Assembly (NCBI RefSeq): GCF_029227915.1
Contig: NC_079884.1
Location: forward strand, 23,064,001-23,128,000
Source of the DNA: Hydractinia symbiolongicarpus
Lineage: Eukaryota; Cnidaria; Hydrozoa; Anthoathecata; Hydractiniidae
Length of the DNA stretch: 64,000 nucleotides
Direction: 5' to 3'
The translations under genes and the position numbers were made by a program. This document shows positions 10,713 through 22,400 of this stretch, piece by piece; the first letter of the stretch is position 1; each line of letters begins with the position of its first letter. The notes beneath the pieces were generated by a model that saw only the letters and a list, made by a program, of their open reading frames with translations, made no database searches and had not been told where the DNA came from.

Positions 10713-12031
10713 TTTACATATAATATGATTATCAAAAGATTAGTCATAATTGGTCAGGTGAAAAACAGAGAAGGTAAATAAAGATAGCGATATGACTGAT
10801 CGCCAAATCTTTGTTAGCATACTTAACCTGTTTGTTGAAGCGGAGATATTAGCCCAGCCTAAACCAAAACCTTCCTTTAATTTTAACCGCCGTCTTGTTT
10901 GTGCATTGTCTATAATACATTATCAAAACAGTTCTTTTTCTCAAGTTCGTATACGTCAGAATTTTTATCCTTTTTCAGGTGTTTATTAATGCGTTGCCTA
11001 AAGTGTCTAGCTGTTTCGTCAGTATAATAGGCATTACATCCAGCACTGTATCTTTCGCTGAAAACAACAACCTATTCCATAAGTTCAAAAATGATTTTTA
11101 CATTATCGTTCGAATTATTTTGTTTGTGAGTGAGATACAGCGCAGTCTGGGCACAAGTAAAGCGCTTGTAGGGACAAATTTTTCATAATGGTAGCGCAAC
11201 AAGAAGAAAACAACAACAACATTAACAGAAAATTTAACTTGTGGTTTACCTATGGAGGTATAAAAGAACTTTTATACCTCCCTGCTTTACTATTATAACA
11301 CTAAAATTAAAGGAGGGTATACTTTAATGGTTTTTTTGGACCGTATTCTATCCAAAAGACACAAAATTCAAGGTTATTAAATGACTAGAAGGTTAGCCTA
11401 GCTAAAAGTCAAGTGTCTAACGTGTTAAACCAGAAAGAAATGTTATTGTTGGCACCACATTGCAAATTTTTATTGTTACCTTGGTATGGTAGCGGGCAAT
11501 ACCGTAGAGTAATGCCCCTTGACGTAAGTTCTAACCTATCACATTGCGCGATTTTCGAAAATATCGATACCACCCTTTTACCCGGGTAATAAGAAAGAGT
11601 ATTCCTATTTGCGACTGATTGTCGGTGCCGGAGCATTATTCAGTTGGGTTGAAGTCTATAAACGTATCAATAATATAGCAGCAAGCTTCTTGGCTTCTTT
11701 CAAGAATTTTTATATTTGCACCTCCTCCCTTTTTTTCCTTTGACGGTGTTGATATTCGCACATACTTTTGCCGTAGACATGCAGCTATTAACACTTTAAC
11801 ATGGGGGGAGGAAAGAATTTTGTTTTTGTTTTTTTATAATTTTTGATCACGATTGTAGGTAACATAATAGGCTTGTTTATCCTTTTTGCCTTCCCTTTCT
11901 CCAAAGAATTATCGGCGTTTAATAATGAAACAATGAATCATTCAAAAACTTTTCTTAAAAAATTAAACAATCAAAGAAGCTACAAGGCAAACTTTACATG
12001 TTTTGCACGCGTGCTCGTACGCCACAGGTAT
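10713..12031. other. Spacer between convergent Ly6-like genes, with a perfect palindrome
   Basis: No gene is recognised. A 13-bp inverted repeat (GGAGGTATAAAAG at 11254-11266, complement at 11269-11281) has only two bases between its arms. A stretch near 11138-11185 containing GCGCAGTCTGGGCAC recurs at about 27660-27705, so it belongs to a dispersed repeat. Confidence 0.45.
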
Positions 12032-13716
12032 TTAGAAGACTTTCAAACTTGTCATTAAAATGATGAAAGTGACAAACAGCACGAGGAGATTTGGTCCAGT
12101 AACAACAGCAGCAGATGGACATTGTCCGCTGATTACATTGCATTCATCAGTGTCACACACAGTTGCCTAGAATGACAAAATAAATTCCTCATACCAAGCA
12201 ATTTACCAATTAGAAAAATGTCATATGGTTTATTAAAGCGTACGGACACGACGCTTTTATGAAAAACAAGTTAATTCCTGTTTCTGTTCCTGTTCATGTA
12301 CTTTAATTCCATTAAAACCCGTAACTGGTTTATTAATGCGTACGGACACGACGCTTTTATGAAAAACAAGTTAATTCCTGTTTCTGTTCCTGTTCATGTA
12401 CTTTAATTCCATTAAAACCCGTATGAAAAGATTTCATGTATTACTTTAGCAATGGTGTTGGCAATTAAATGTTTCTTTCTGAAATTTTTGAAATGCTATC
12501 CTAAAAATTTTAAATAATTTAAATATTACTGCATTGCTAACTTTGTCTTGAAATAGCAATGTGTGATCAATAGGTAACTTAGCGTAAACCAACGGCAGCA
12601 CAAGGTCCTATTTGCAGGCGATAGTAACTTGGTGGTATAATCCGTAAAATTTATCGTGTCGCCTCACATCTGTGCAACAGATAAAATTCCATCACAACAA
12701 GAAAAGAAGTCGGTAAATTTAGCTACTGCATTTTGATTGGCTGAATACAAAAATGTTGACTTAGAATTATCGCTAAAATTGGCAACACGAAGAAATTTTT
12801 CAGTAATAAGGTTTTCTTGTTACCAGTTACATTCTTTTGTTACTTGCAAAATGTTTTTGTTACAGTACAAAATAAAATCGATTTGATTTTGTATCGTTTT
12901 AACAGGCATCAAAATTCATGTTGCGATTAACAAAGAAATGATGGAAATGATAAACAGCTTTTCTGATGGGAGACATGTTTGCATTTTTAGGTGATAGTAG
13001 TTCACGTAAATTTGTTACTATCGCCTGAAAAATTTGCCTCGTGTTCCCTAAGCATAAGGAGTAGAATAAAGATATAATTACATTGCATGATTTAATAAGA
13101 TCCGTCACATTCTTCACTGTTGGACACAATACATCTTTTGACAACAGTTCGTTCCAGCATCTTCCTTCTTCCACATTGATATTAACATTACCGGCAGTTT
13201 CAATTGACAATGAAAATTTCAAAAGTAAGCATCTGTTCATTATTATAGAGCAATCAGTTGTCTTGATTTGATGTGGATTCACACTATATCCAACATGGCA
13301 TTTCAGACCATATACTAAAATTATGTATATATATATTACATATTATATTACATGTTTTATATATTATAGGTTTCAGTATTTGCTTTAGTTATGGAAAGCA
13401 GTGACCTGTTGTTTAAAGCTGTGTTATCACCCTTATTTAAAAAAATAAACATATACTTTTTTTTTTCTTCGTTTCAAAGTCCAGGACGAGTTATGATTAT
13501 CCTAAAAATTTAAAGATCTAAGCTTTGTGAGCGTAGAGTATGCTTGGTAAATGATAAGTAGTCTCCCGTTTACCATACTTCTTCTGAAAGAAATATGTAG
13601 TAGAGTTGATTTAAAAGTATTACTATTTCTCAATTTGTTTTTCATACAAATTAAACAATCGAATACCTACCTGTACAAAATACAGCACTTATAAAAGCAG
13701 CAAAGAGTAACTTCAT
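12032..13716 (-). CDS. Ly6/uPAR-like GPI-anchored protein, gene B (3 exons)
   Basis: The exons on the minus strand are 13716-13671, 13314-13082 and 12166-12032, with the same phases (1, then 0) as gene A. Signal peptide MKLLFAAFISAVFCT; mature start VYGLKCHVGY; C-terminal CDTDECN; then a hydrophobic GPI-type tail ending SLKVF. The total is 138 codons before the stop. Exon 3 is almost identical to that of gene A: a few substitutions, only two of them changing a residue. Exon 2 has diverged strongly while all nine mature cysteines are kept. That pattern fits a duplicated surface protein whose exposed loops change fast, or recent gene conversion of exon 3. A 100-bp tandem duplication lies in intron 2. 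The function is not known beyond the family. Confidence 0.8.
12227..12423. repeat. 100-bp tandem duplication, two copies
   Basis: The unit starting GGTTTATTAA at 12227 is repeated at 12327, with one visible difference (AAAGCG against AATGCG). It lies in intron 2 of Ly6-like gene B and has no coding content. Confidence 0.9.
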
Positions 13717-14013
13717 GTTGATTGTTTACAAAGTTTATAGCAACTCCATCTTCTCTGTTCTGAGTTACTTTTATGCTAATTTCTATCTTAATAGCAAGCC
13801 AATTACACTTATTTAAAGTTTTAATATTTAAAACAATGTAGATGCTGTCATACTGTAGCTATCTTATATCGAAATCCTACAGACTTCATAGAAATTAAGG
13901 ACCTTTTTAAGAGTCAGAAGTTTTAAAGAAAAATAAAGTGAAAAAAAGAACAGTTATCGAGTGAAAGATCACCAACACGGAGGAGGGTTTATGAAATTTT
14001 GAAACATATAAGT

Positions 14014-14057
14014 ACGAAGTTACTCTTTGCTGCTTTTATAAGCGCTGTGTTTAACCC
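14014..14057 (+). pseudogene. Relic first exon of a third Ly6-like gene
   Basis: This stretch matches exon 1 of gene B (signal-peptide codons) at about nine bases in ten, but the start codon reads ACG instead of ATG. The sequence diverges where the splice donor should be. No exon 2 or 3 follows in the next 2 kb. It points away from gene B, so it is the leftover of an inverted duplication. Confidence 0.65.
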
Positions 14058-16406
14058 GGATTGGGGATTACAATGTAATCAACTTGCTTAGTACGTCGAA
14101 AAAGGAACAAAATGGCAGCAGTAAGTTATCGCTTATTCAACACTTTCTTCTGTGATGTCATCGAACACTTACCTAAGCCATCACTACGTGTTAAAAATTT
14201 AATTAATTTAGCATGAATTTTAACATTTAAACATATTAAGATTTTGTGATAGCGTAATAGAAAGTGTTTACCTTCTTTCCGATTTTTACATCTATTGCAT
14301 GGAAAAATGGCAAAAATTTTAGGTTAAAATCAAAGAAAATTGGGAAATCAGATGTTGATCCAAACAAAATGATTTCCCTTGATGAAATAATGTCGTCCTG
14401 AGAATTCAAATTTTAAAGATAATCCTAACGAAAGTTATAAAATTTTCCTAATTATAAGAATTTTATAGAAATGTGGGGGTAGTTTTGAGTAAGGCCAATA
14501 TTAAAAGCTCTCTCGCGGGCAATAAATCTGGAACTCATTCTGCTTGGGTGATAAAACTTGGCTTACTTGTAAAATGTTGAATAAATCGATTCACGGTAAA
14601 ATTGAGTTTTTTGTGGAAAACAAAGTATACAATTCAAATATTTTTGTCGTATTTTTTTTTTTGTATTTCTTTTGTATTTTTTTTTGTCTCTTTAAATTTT
14701 AAGCTATTTGATTAAACTTTCGCCACTTTTCGATGTTCTATTATCCCACTTTATTTGCACTGCATCTGATCGGAATCATTGGATGTCTAGATTCACTGAC
14801 TGCATAAATTACACCGAGTTCGTTCTCCGCAGTCGATAAATAATACGAAGTGAGTCGCCTAGCGATAAAACACGAGTTAAATCGATATCACTGGGTCTAC
14901 GTGATTCGTACATTTTCACTCGATCTTTCTCAGTAGCTCGGAGTCATGCCTTTGCATCAATCATTTAAGAAGATTCCATTCACTGTAAGAATGACTACTT
15001 TACAGAACCGCGGGTCTTTGCTCATAACTTTACACATTGCTATAGAATCTACATCTGGTACAACGTTCTGTAGTTTATTATATATTAATTCAATTGTGTG
15101 CTTGTCGTCCTCCGTTTTTACAATCTTGTCACCGCAAAGTTTGGAACATATGAATCTATCTCTCACATAGGCTCCGAAGAAAATGCACTTCCAAGTCTTT
15201 CTCCAGCAGTTTTTACCGCTTTCTTACTTCTTTAGAACAGCAATTTAAAATTAAAAACGAAGATTTTGGACGGTGACAACAATTGTAAAAGTTAATCCTT
15301 CCTTTATTTACAATTCAATCAGTTTTCCATAGCCATTTTATTAAGTGCCCAAAGGGAATTTAAAATACTGTATGTTTCTTTCCCAACGCTTTGTTTTAAA
15401 CCTGACATTTCAAAACTTCTAATCTCATGTCTGAATTTTACTCTGTGCGACGTGTTAACATGGACAAATTGTTTAGGCCAAGAAAATTCTAAATTTCTGT
15501 TTTTGAAAGGAAACAATACAATACATTGGTGTTATTTACTTTATTCTCAGAGATTTTCGCTTATTTCGCAAGTTAAAATCTCATTCAGGAAAATTTCTGA
15601 TCGCGCAAATGTCTGACATTAAAGTATACCTATTGTGGTCTGTGCACCTCTTATGAATAACAAATGAATTATCGCTGGACAAAAAAGAAGAAAAACTTCA
15701 AGTAAAAGCAAGCTTTGATGGGTAAGTGGCAGGTTTGGCTTAGAAAATTTTTGTGAGGTATAGGTTTTGTCATCACTTCAATGTAACAAATACTGATATG
15801 GCTGCCTAAACAAAAAATGAAGTTGTAGTTGTTGCAGATTTCTTGGGTATATGTTTAATTTTTTTAAAAAGTGGAACCCTTTCAAACAGCCCCCACGTTT
15901 TGCGGTGTATTCACCACAAACTTTTCCGGCAAAGATGACAGAATCCTAAGAAGTCTCATGAAGACCATTTTCTAACATTTGTTCATTACCAAGCACCGCG
16001 TTTAAAATAATTCCACTTATATCGCGGCGGTTTGTTTGGATAAAATACTCTCCTATAGAAAAATGCAGAGCGAAGAACGTCGCTGACTAACAATGCAATT
16101 CAGTATGGAAACTTTTATCAAGGAAAATACGAAAAAAAATAAGGTGTGAAAATCGATTTCTTTTGCAACATATCAATATATCCACCACATCTCACATCTT
16201 AAAAGCTATAAATAATAGAAGTGTAAACAAGCCCTTAATTACGAGATGATTACCATCAATGACTTTAGAAAATTTGTATAGAACACATAGCTGTAATAAT
16301 GTGAAATAATGAAAATTCTTATTAAATTTGTCATTACACATTTTGTAAACAAATGATTTAAAACCTATAATGGCGGACATTTTCGATTTTAAAACATAAC
16401 ATAATC
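14058..16406. other. Spacer upstream of NPC1, possible unassigned coding piece
   Basis: No gene is recognised with confidence. A minus-strand open stretch at about 15226-14957 (Cys- and Lys-rich, containing KLCGDKIVKTEDDKHTIEL) has a coding-like composition. It lacks an ATG, has no match I can name and is bounded upstream by a stop. It may be an exon fragment or transposon remnant. Confidence 0.35.
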
Positions 16407-19400
16407 ATGTTATACAGCGTGTTGTTGGTTATTGTGGTATTGATACAAGTAAGCTCTTTTTTATTTCGTGCGAGAGAATGTTGAAAAGCTAAAAGATTAG
16501 TTTTGCTAGATTTGCTGTTGTCGTTAAAATTTTGCAAAGTGGGGAAAGAAACTTACGTACTATAAAATCTCATTGCTGGTTGTAGTCATTAAATAAAACA
16601 AGAATTTCTTTCCATGGAAGAAAGTTGTTGTTGTTGTTGTGTGTTGTTTCTGCCTTAGTTTTATTACCTTTGTTTATGCTTATGCTGTTGCTATTGCCGT
16701 CATGAGCGTCAGCGAAATTGTCCCTATAATTGTGTAGTAGTCGTGTTTTGGTTTCATTCTAGTGTCATTGTTCAAATGTTACACGCAAGAATGGTTATTG
16801 CATCATGTACGGAAACGTTCCAGGTGCAAAATTTAACGTACCATCCAACACACCGGCGCAACCAATGACTGGTGAAGCATACAACATACTGAAAAATACA
16901 TGTCCCCACTTGGCTATCAATGGACCAACTTCAACCACCAGCTGCTGTGACTTAGAACAAGTTAAGGTTTTACAGACCCAAATTCAACTTTCCTTTATCG
17001 TGCTTGGACAATGTCCAGCTTGTTACACAAACTTCATTAATATGTGGTGTGAGTTCACGTGCTCTCCTAATCAATCAAAGTTCCTGGGTTACACTTACGA
17101 TAATAAAACTGATCGGTATGCAGATTATTATGTCAGTGAAAGCTTAGCAAACGATTTGTTCAACTCTTGCAAAGACGTGATATACTCTGGACTGAATCAA
17201 CCAGCGTTAAATGTTTTATGTGGAACGTCCGTAGAAAGTTGTACACCAATGAAGTTATTCACAGCCGTAGGTTCAACAAAATATGCACCATTTGCAATAA
17301 GCTTTCATATCGGCCAGAACGTAACTAATATCACAAACAATGATTTAAAAATGTTTAAATGTAACGCCCTTGTCCCAAACCCTATTACAGGATTAACTTC
17401 ACCCAAGTGTTCCTGTCAGGATTGTCCGACGAGTTGTGTGGTGCCTGTACCACAAGAACATGTGGAGAAAGACAATACCATACTTGGATTGAAAAAGATA
17501 TATTTCATTGTTGGATTATGCACCTTGTTATGGATAGTGTTATTTATAACTATTAGCATTGTCTGTTGGATCCTTTTAAAAAAAAGAACTGTGGTAGAAG
17601 CTCAAAGTGAAATTTCTTTAAAAGAATACCAAAACGATTCTGCAGCAGAACCAAAAGACAGCTTCAATACATCTAATAATGATCATTGTAGTAGAGGAAC
17701 ATTTTCAGAACTTGGTTATAAATTGGACAAATTCATGCAAGAGGCGTTTAGAAGTACAGGCACTTGCTGTGCAATGTATCCTCGGATAGTGATACTTTGT
17801 AGTTTTGTGGTGATCTTGGTGTTTTCATTGGGGCTTATTAAACTGAAAGTTGTTACAAATCCAGTTGACTTGTGGACATCTAAAAACAGTCAGGCTCGTT
17901 TGGAAAAGGAATACTTTGATGCAACCTTTGAACCATTTTATCGTACTGAACAAGTCATTATTACTGGTAATAACAAAAAAGTGGAAGAAATGTACCAAAC
18001 AACTTCTGGAACCGAAAGAGAAGTTGTAACATTTTCGGGATTGATTCAAAAAAATGTTTTGAAACGGGTATACAATAATCTTCTCTAATTCATTCATTTG
18101 TAATTTTTCTTTTACGATGGATTCTACTAAATCCAACGACAATCATGGACAAGATATAATGAGACAACACAGCTAATTTCGCACTTATCCGCAATAAGTG
18201 ATAATGTTGGTTGTTTCTATATTAGAACGGCGCATTTTGACTTGTCAATGTTCGCAATGTTTGAAGCCGGCTTAAGATCTGAAAATCTTAGGTTATCGCT
18301 CCTTAAACATTCTAATTGTTGTTGACGCCGAGTTTCTTTACTGACCTTAGCGTGAATAATATAGCAACTTTAAAAGGAATAGAAATTTCACCCTCTACAG
18401 TCGTAGTTGGAAAATGACGGCAAAACTGCGTTTGTTTCATTAAGGTGGTCCACTGTTTTAGTCATAGTGTGAATCTGCGTTATTGTTGTTGTTGTTGTTT
18501 TTATTGTTGTGGTTGTTATTGTTGTTGTTGTTGTGACAAAAATGGATGCGTTCTGCTGTCAATTATGCGTTTTTTAAAGTAGGATCCTAATGCTACGGAA
18601 GCTATGAAAGCCATCTTAATCAACTTATAACGTGATTCCACTACCTCAGTCATTAGTTCACTTTAAAAAAGCGAGGAACTTGAAACAGAAATCTGCGTGT
18701 TTGCAATTTTTTACCATAATGAACTTATAAAGAGTTACTTTTTGCATAAAGTTTCTAGGGTCGCATGAGATAAAAGTACGGTTACTATCTACAGAGACAA
18801 CCACTTAAGCTCTCAATCCTATTCAAATGTAGATTTCTACGGGGAAAAAATTCTCATAAAAACTTTAGCACGAGACTGTTATTAACCTTATAGTCATAAT
18901 TGTGTGTTCTTCTAGATATTGCATCTCCAGCAAACGTTGATGAATCTGGAAGCATCATATAATGGGGAAAAAGTGAGCTTAAACGATATATGTTTACAAC
19001 CGTTATCACCAGACAATACTGAATGTGCTGTCTACAGTGTCTTGCAGTATTGGCAACTCAACGAAACTAAATTAGATCAATGCTTTACGAGAGACGGCAC
19101 GGACTGCGGTAACAAGACATTGGACTCAAAGGAAGACTGGCACGACCATTTCATTGGTTGCACAAGGTGAATTTTTTAGACATATGCGTACATAATTTTC
19201 TTTTTCAATGTTGATAAAATGCGTTGTGAGACATTCCGAGATGTACTTATCCCGTTTCGACACTTTGAACTTTTTTAACATTTACAATGTTTATTAAAGT
19301 CGAAATGTAAGTAATTAGTCACCAATAACTTCATGTCCTTATTCCTTCACATTCTTAGAGCACCAACAGAAATGAAAAATGGAAATTACCGTTACCAGCC

Positions 19401-22400
19401 TTGTATGAGTTCCTTTGGTGCACCAGTAACACCAGAACTTGTTCTTGGTGGATTAAGTAACGCAAAATATTCTCAAGCTCAAGCTATTATCATGACGTTC
19501 GTGGTTAAGAGCAGCAACGATGAAGAACAAAACAAGAAGGCTGAAGCTTGGGAGGGAGTGTTCTTGGATTATTTAAAAAGCTGGAAAGAGAATGAAGCGT
19601 GGAAGCAGGATTTAAATATTGAGTATTCCAGCGAGAGGTCGATTCTAGATGAAATAACTAGAGCCAGCGAGTCTGATGTAGGAACTATTGTTATCAGCTA
19701 CGTACTTATGTTTTTGTACATCGCGTTTGGTTTAGGCCAATACAAATCGGTATCTCGGCTTATGGTGAGTGTTTTATTAACCTCTTTTATCTTCCCTTAC
19801 AAATTGATGCAATGCGATACCTTAAAACTCCTGCAATGCAATGCAATACTCAAAAACTCAATGTTACTATTGCGAGGAACCAAAATCACACTAAAGGGCA
19901 TATTACAATCATTGTTGCCACCTCTTCGCAGCAACTACAAAAGATATTTTTTACCAATTTTATACTAAGCTTTTTTGGTTACTTAGAAAAATGAAGACAT
20001 CATCATTCTAAATCATTATAACTCGAGAGGATGGCTTAGTTTGTAAATTTTGTTTGCTAAATGGTTTACGTTTTGGGACTAAACTGAAGGTGAATAAAAA
20101 GAATGCTCAAGAATCAAGATTATATTTTGTAACTGAGGACAAATCAAATGGAATAATGACAATTATTTCGTCGTTTTTCCCATATGGCCAAAAGGGTGAA
20201 AAAGTCAATGGGCCAGCGCACAACGAAGTATCCAAAATCAGTGCAAAGTATTCGTTTTAATGTCATAAACAATTTGTAAGAACATGGCTAAGCAAATGAC
20301 AAAAGTCCGGACTGTGAGCATTGTCAATTTTTTTTTAAAAAAACAAACGTCGACTTTGATACAGAAAACTTATGTAATAATATGTGGCTGCTATTTTTGA
20401 AATTAGTTGTTTCAATTTTGTCTATGATTAGGAACACATTTAGCAACACAGTTGCTATGGCAACTTCAAAAATGTGATTTTAATCATATTTCCGGTAAAA
20501 GTTGCCAAAGAGAAAAGTATTAAACTTACCAAGTTGTGGCCCTGTCGGGGTAGCATTTTAGGATTTACATTAAAAACAGTGAGTTAGTGGGAAACCCACC
20601 ACTAAGTACAAATAGGATTAATTTTAGTGTGCAATGAAACTTCTTCGCACGTTCATTTTAGATAGATGCTCAGATAACAGTGGGTGTGTGTGGTGTTATT
20701 ATGGTGCTGTTATCCGTAATTTCAGCTATTGGCGTATTCTCGTATGCAAACGTCGAAGTTACTCTAATTATAATTGAAGTTATCCCGTTCCTTGTACTAG
20801 CTGTTGGTGTTGATAATTTGTTTATTTTCATGGAAGTGCTGCAGAATGACACAGCTTTACCTAACGAGAGTATACCTGAACATATTGGAAGAGTTTTAGG
20901 TCTCGTTGGACCAGGGATGTTGTTGTCGTCTTTTTCACAAGTGGTTGCGTTTGCATTTGGTGAATACGATATTTTTTGTCCCATTCAAAAATTATTTATG
21001 CTTAATTTTGGCATATACCTACTTAAATTTTTTGTGTCGTTCTTACTTTTTGCTTATATATTTGCAAGTCGTGTTTTCTGTTGTGGCAATGCCTTGTTTA
21101 TTAATTTTATTAATTATTGAATGCCATGCCTAAGTAAAAGTTACATCTCACCCAAAGGGTGTTATAATATTCTCAGCTGAAGGAGTAATGCTTGCTACTT
21201 ATGTTTACGTCTTTCCATTTTAAATGAAATTTCTTTATTGTTCTTATCAGGATCAATAGCTGATATGCCTGCAGTTAGCACATTCTCAAAGTTTGCATCT
21301 TTGTCTGTTGCTTTCAATTTCATTTTGCAAGTCACAACACTCATGGCGGTTGTTTCGTTGGATTCACAAAGACGAGCAGGTAATCGCCTTGACGTACTAT
21401 GTTGCATTGTAAAACAAGAAGATGATGCCAGCACTGAACAATGTCTTCTTGGTGGTGAATATTTAAAAAGGTTCATCAAAGTAGTTTATGCGCCGTGGCT
21501 CATGCTGTATCCAGTTCGTATATTTGTTGTAAGTTTTTGTTTTTAGGACTTAGCTAGTTTTTATCTGCCATTAAAACTTGTCACGTAGAAAAATAACACA
21601 TTTCCTTCTTTAGGTCGTATTATTCTCTATTTGGTTAGCTGCTAGCATTTGCTGTATCCCAAGTATTGAGATTGGACTTGATCAAACTCTACCATTACCA
21701 AAAGATTCATATCTTGTTGGCTATTTCGATCATTTAAGCAAATACTTAAAGACAGGAGCGCCTGTTTATTTTATTGTCAAAGACGGTTACGATTATACGA
21801 ACACAGAGAAACAAAACCTGTTATGTGGAACAAAAGGTTGCAAAGATAATTCATTGACTGGTCAGATATTTTTGAACTCCAAAAATAGCGAAACATCCAA
21901 AATTGCATTGCCAGCTTCTTCATGGATCGATGATTACTTTTCCTGGATTTCACCAAATGGTCAATGTTGTCGGATTCTAAACTACACAACTAATGTCACC
22001 AATAATGCTCAATTTGTCTCAACTAATTTGACATTTTGTCCCTCAACATCTTCTAGTCAACATGCTTGTTATTCATGCTTGCGTAAAGGCAATGTCGACA
22101 TTCGTCCAACAAAAACTGAATTTGAAACTTATTTGCCATGGTTTTTGAAAGACAATCCATCAGACAATTGTGCCAAGGGGGGCAAGGCTTCTTATGAGCA
22201 TGCAGTTGAATTAACAAATCAAAACGTTTATAATACGTCACGCGTGAAAGCGTCCTATTTTCTATCATATCACACAGTATTAACTACGTCACAAGATTTC
22301 ATAGATGCACTAAAGCAGGCCAAGGAAATTGCCTTAAACATATCAAATACTATCGAACACAAAGTAATTGCGTATAGTGTCTTTTACGTCTTTTATGAGC

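Noticed and set aside
14112-14124. Start of a new gene (ATGGCAGCA followed by GTAAGT)
   Set aside because: A three-codon start exon with a donor consensus is too little evidence and no downstream exon is recognised.
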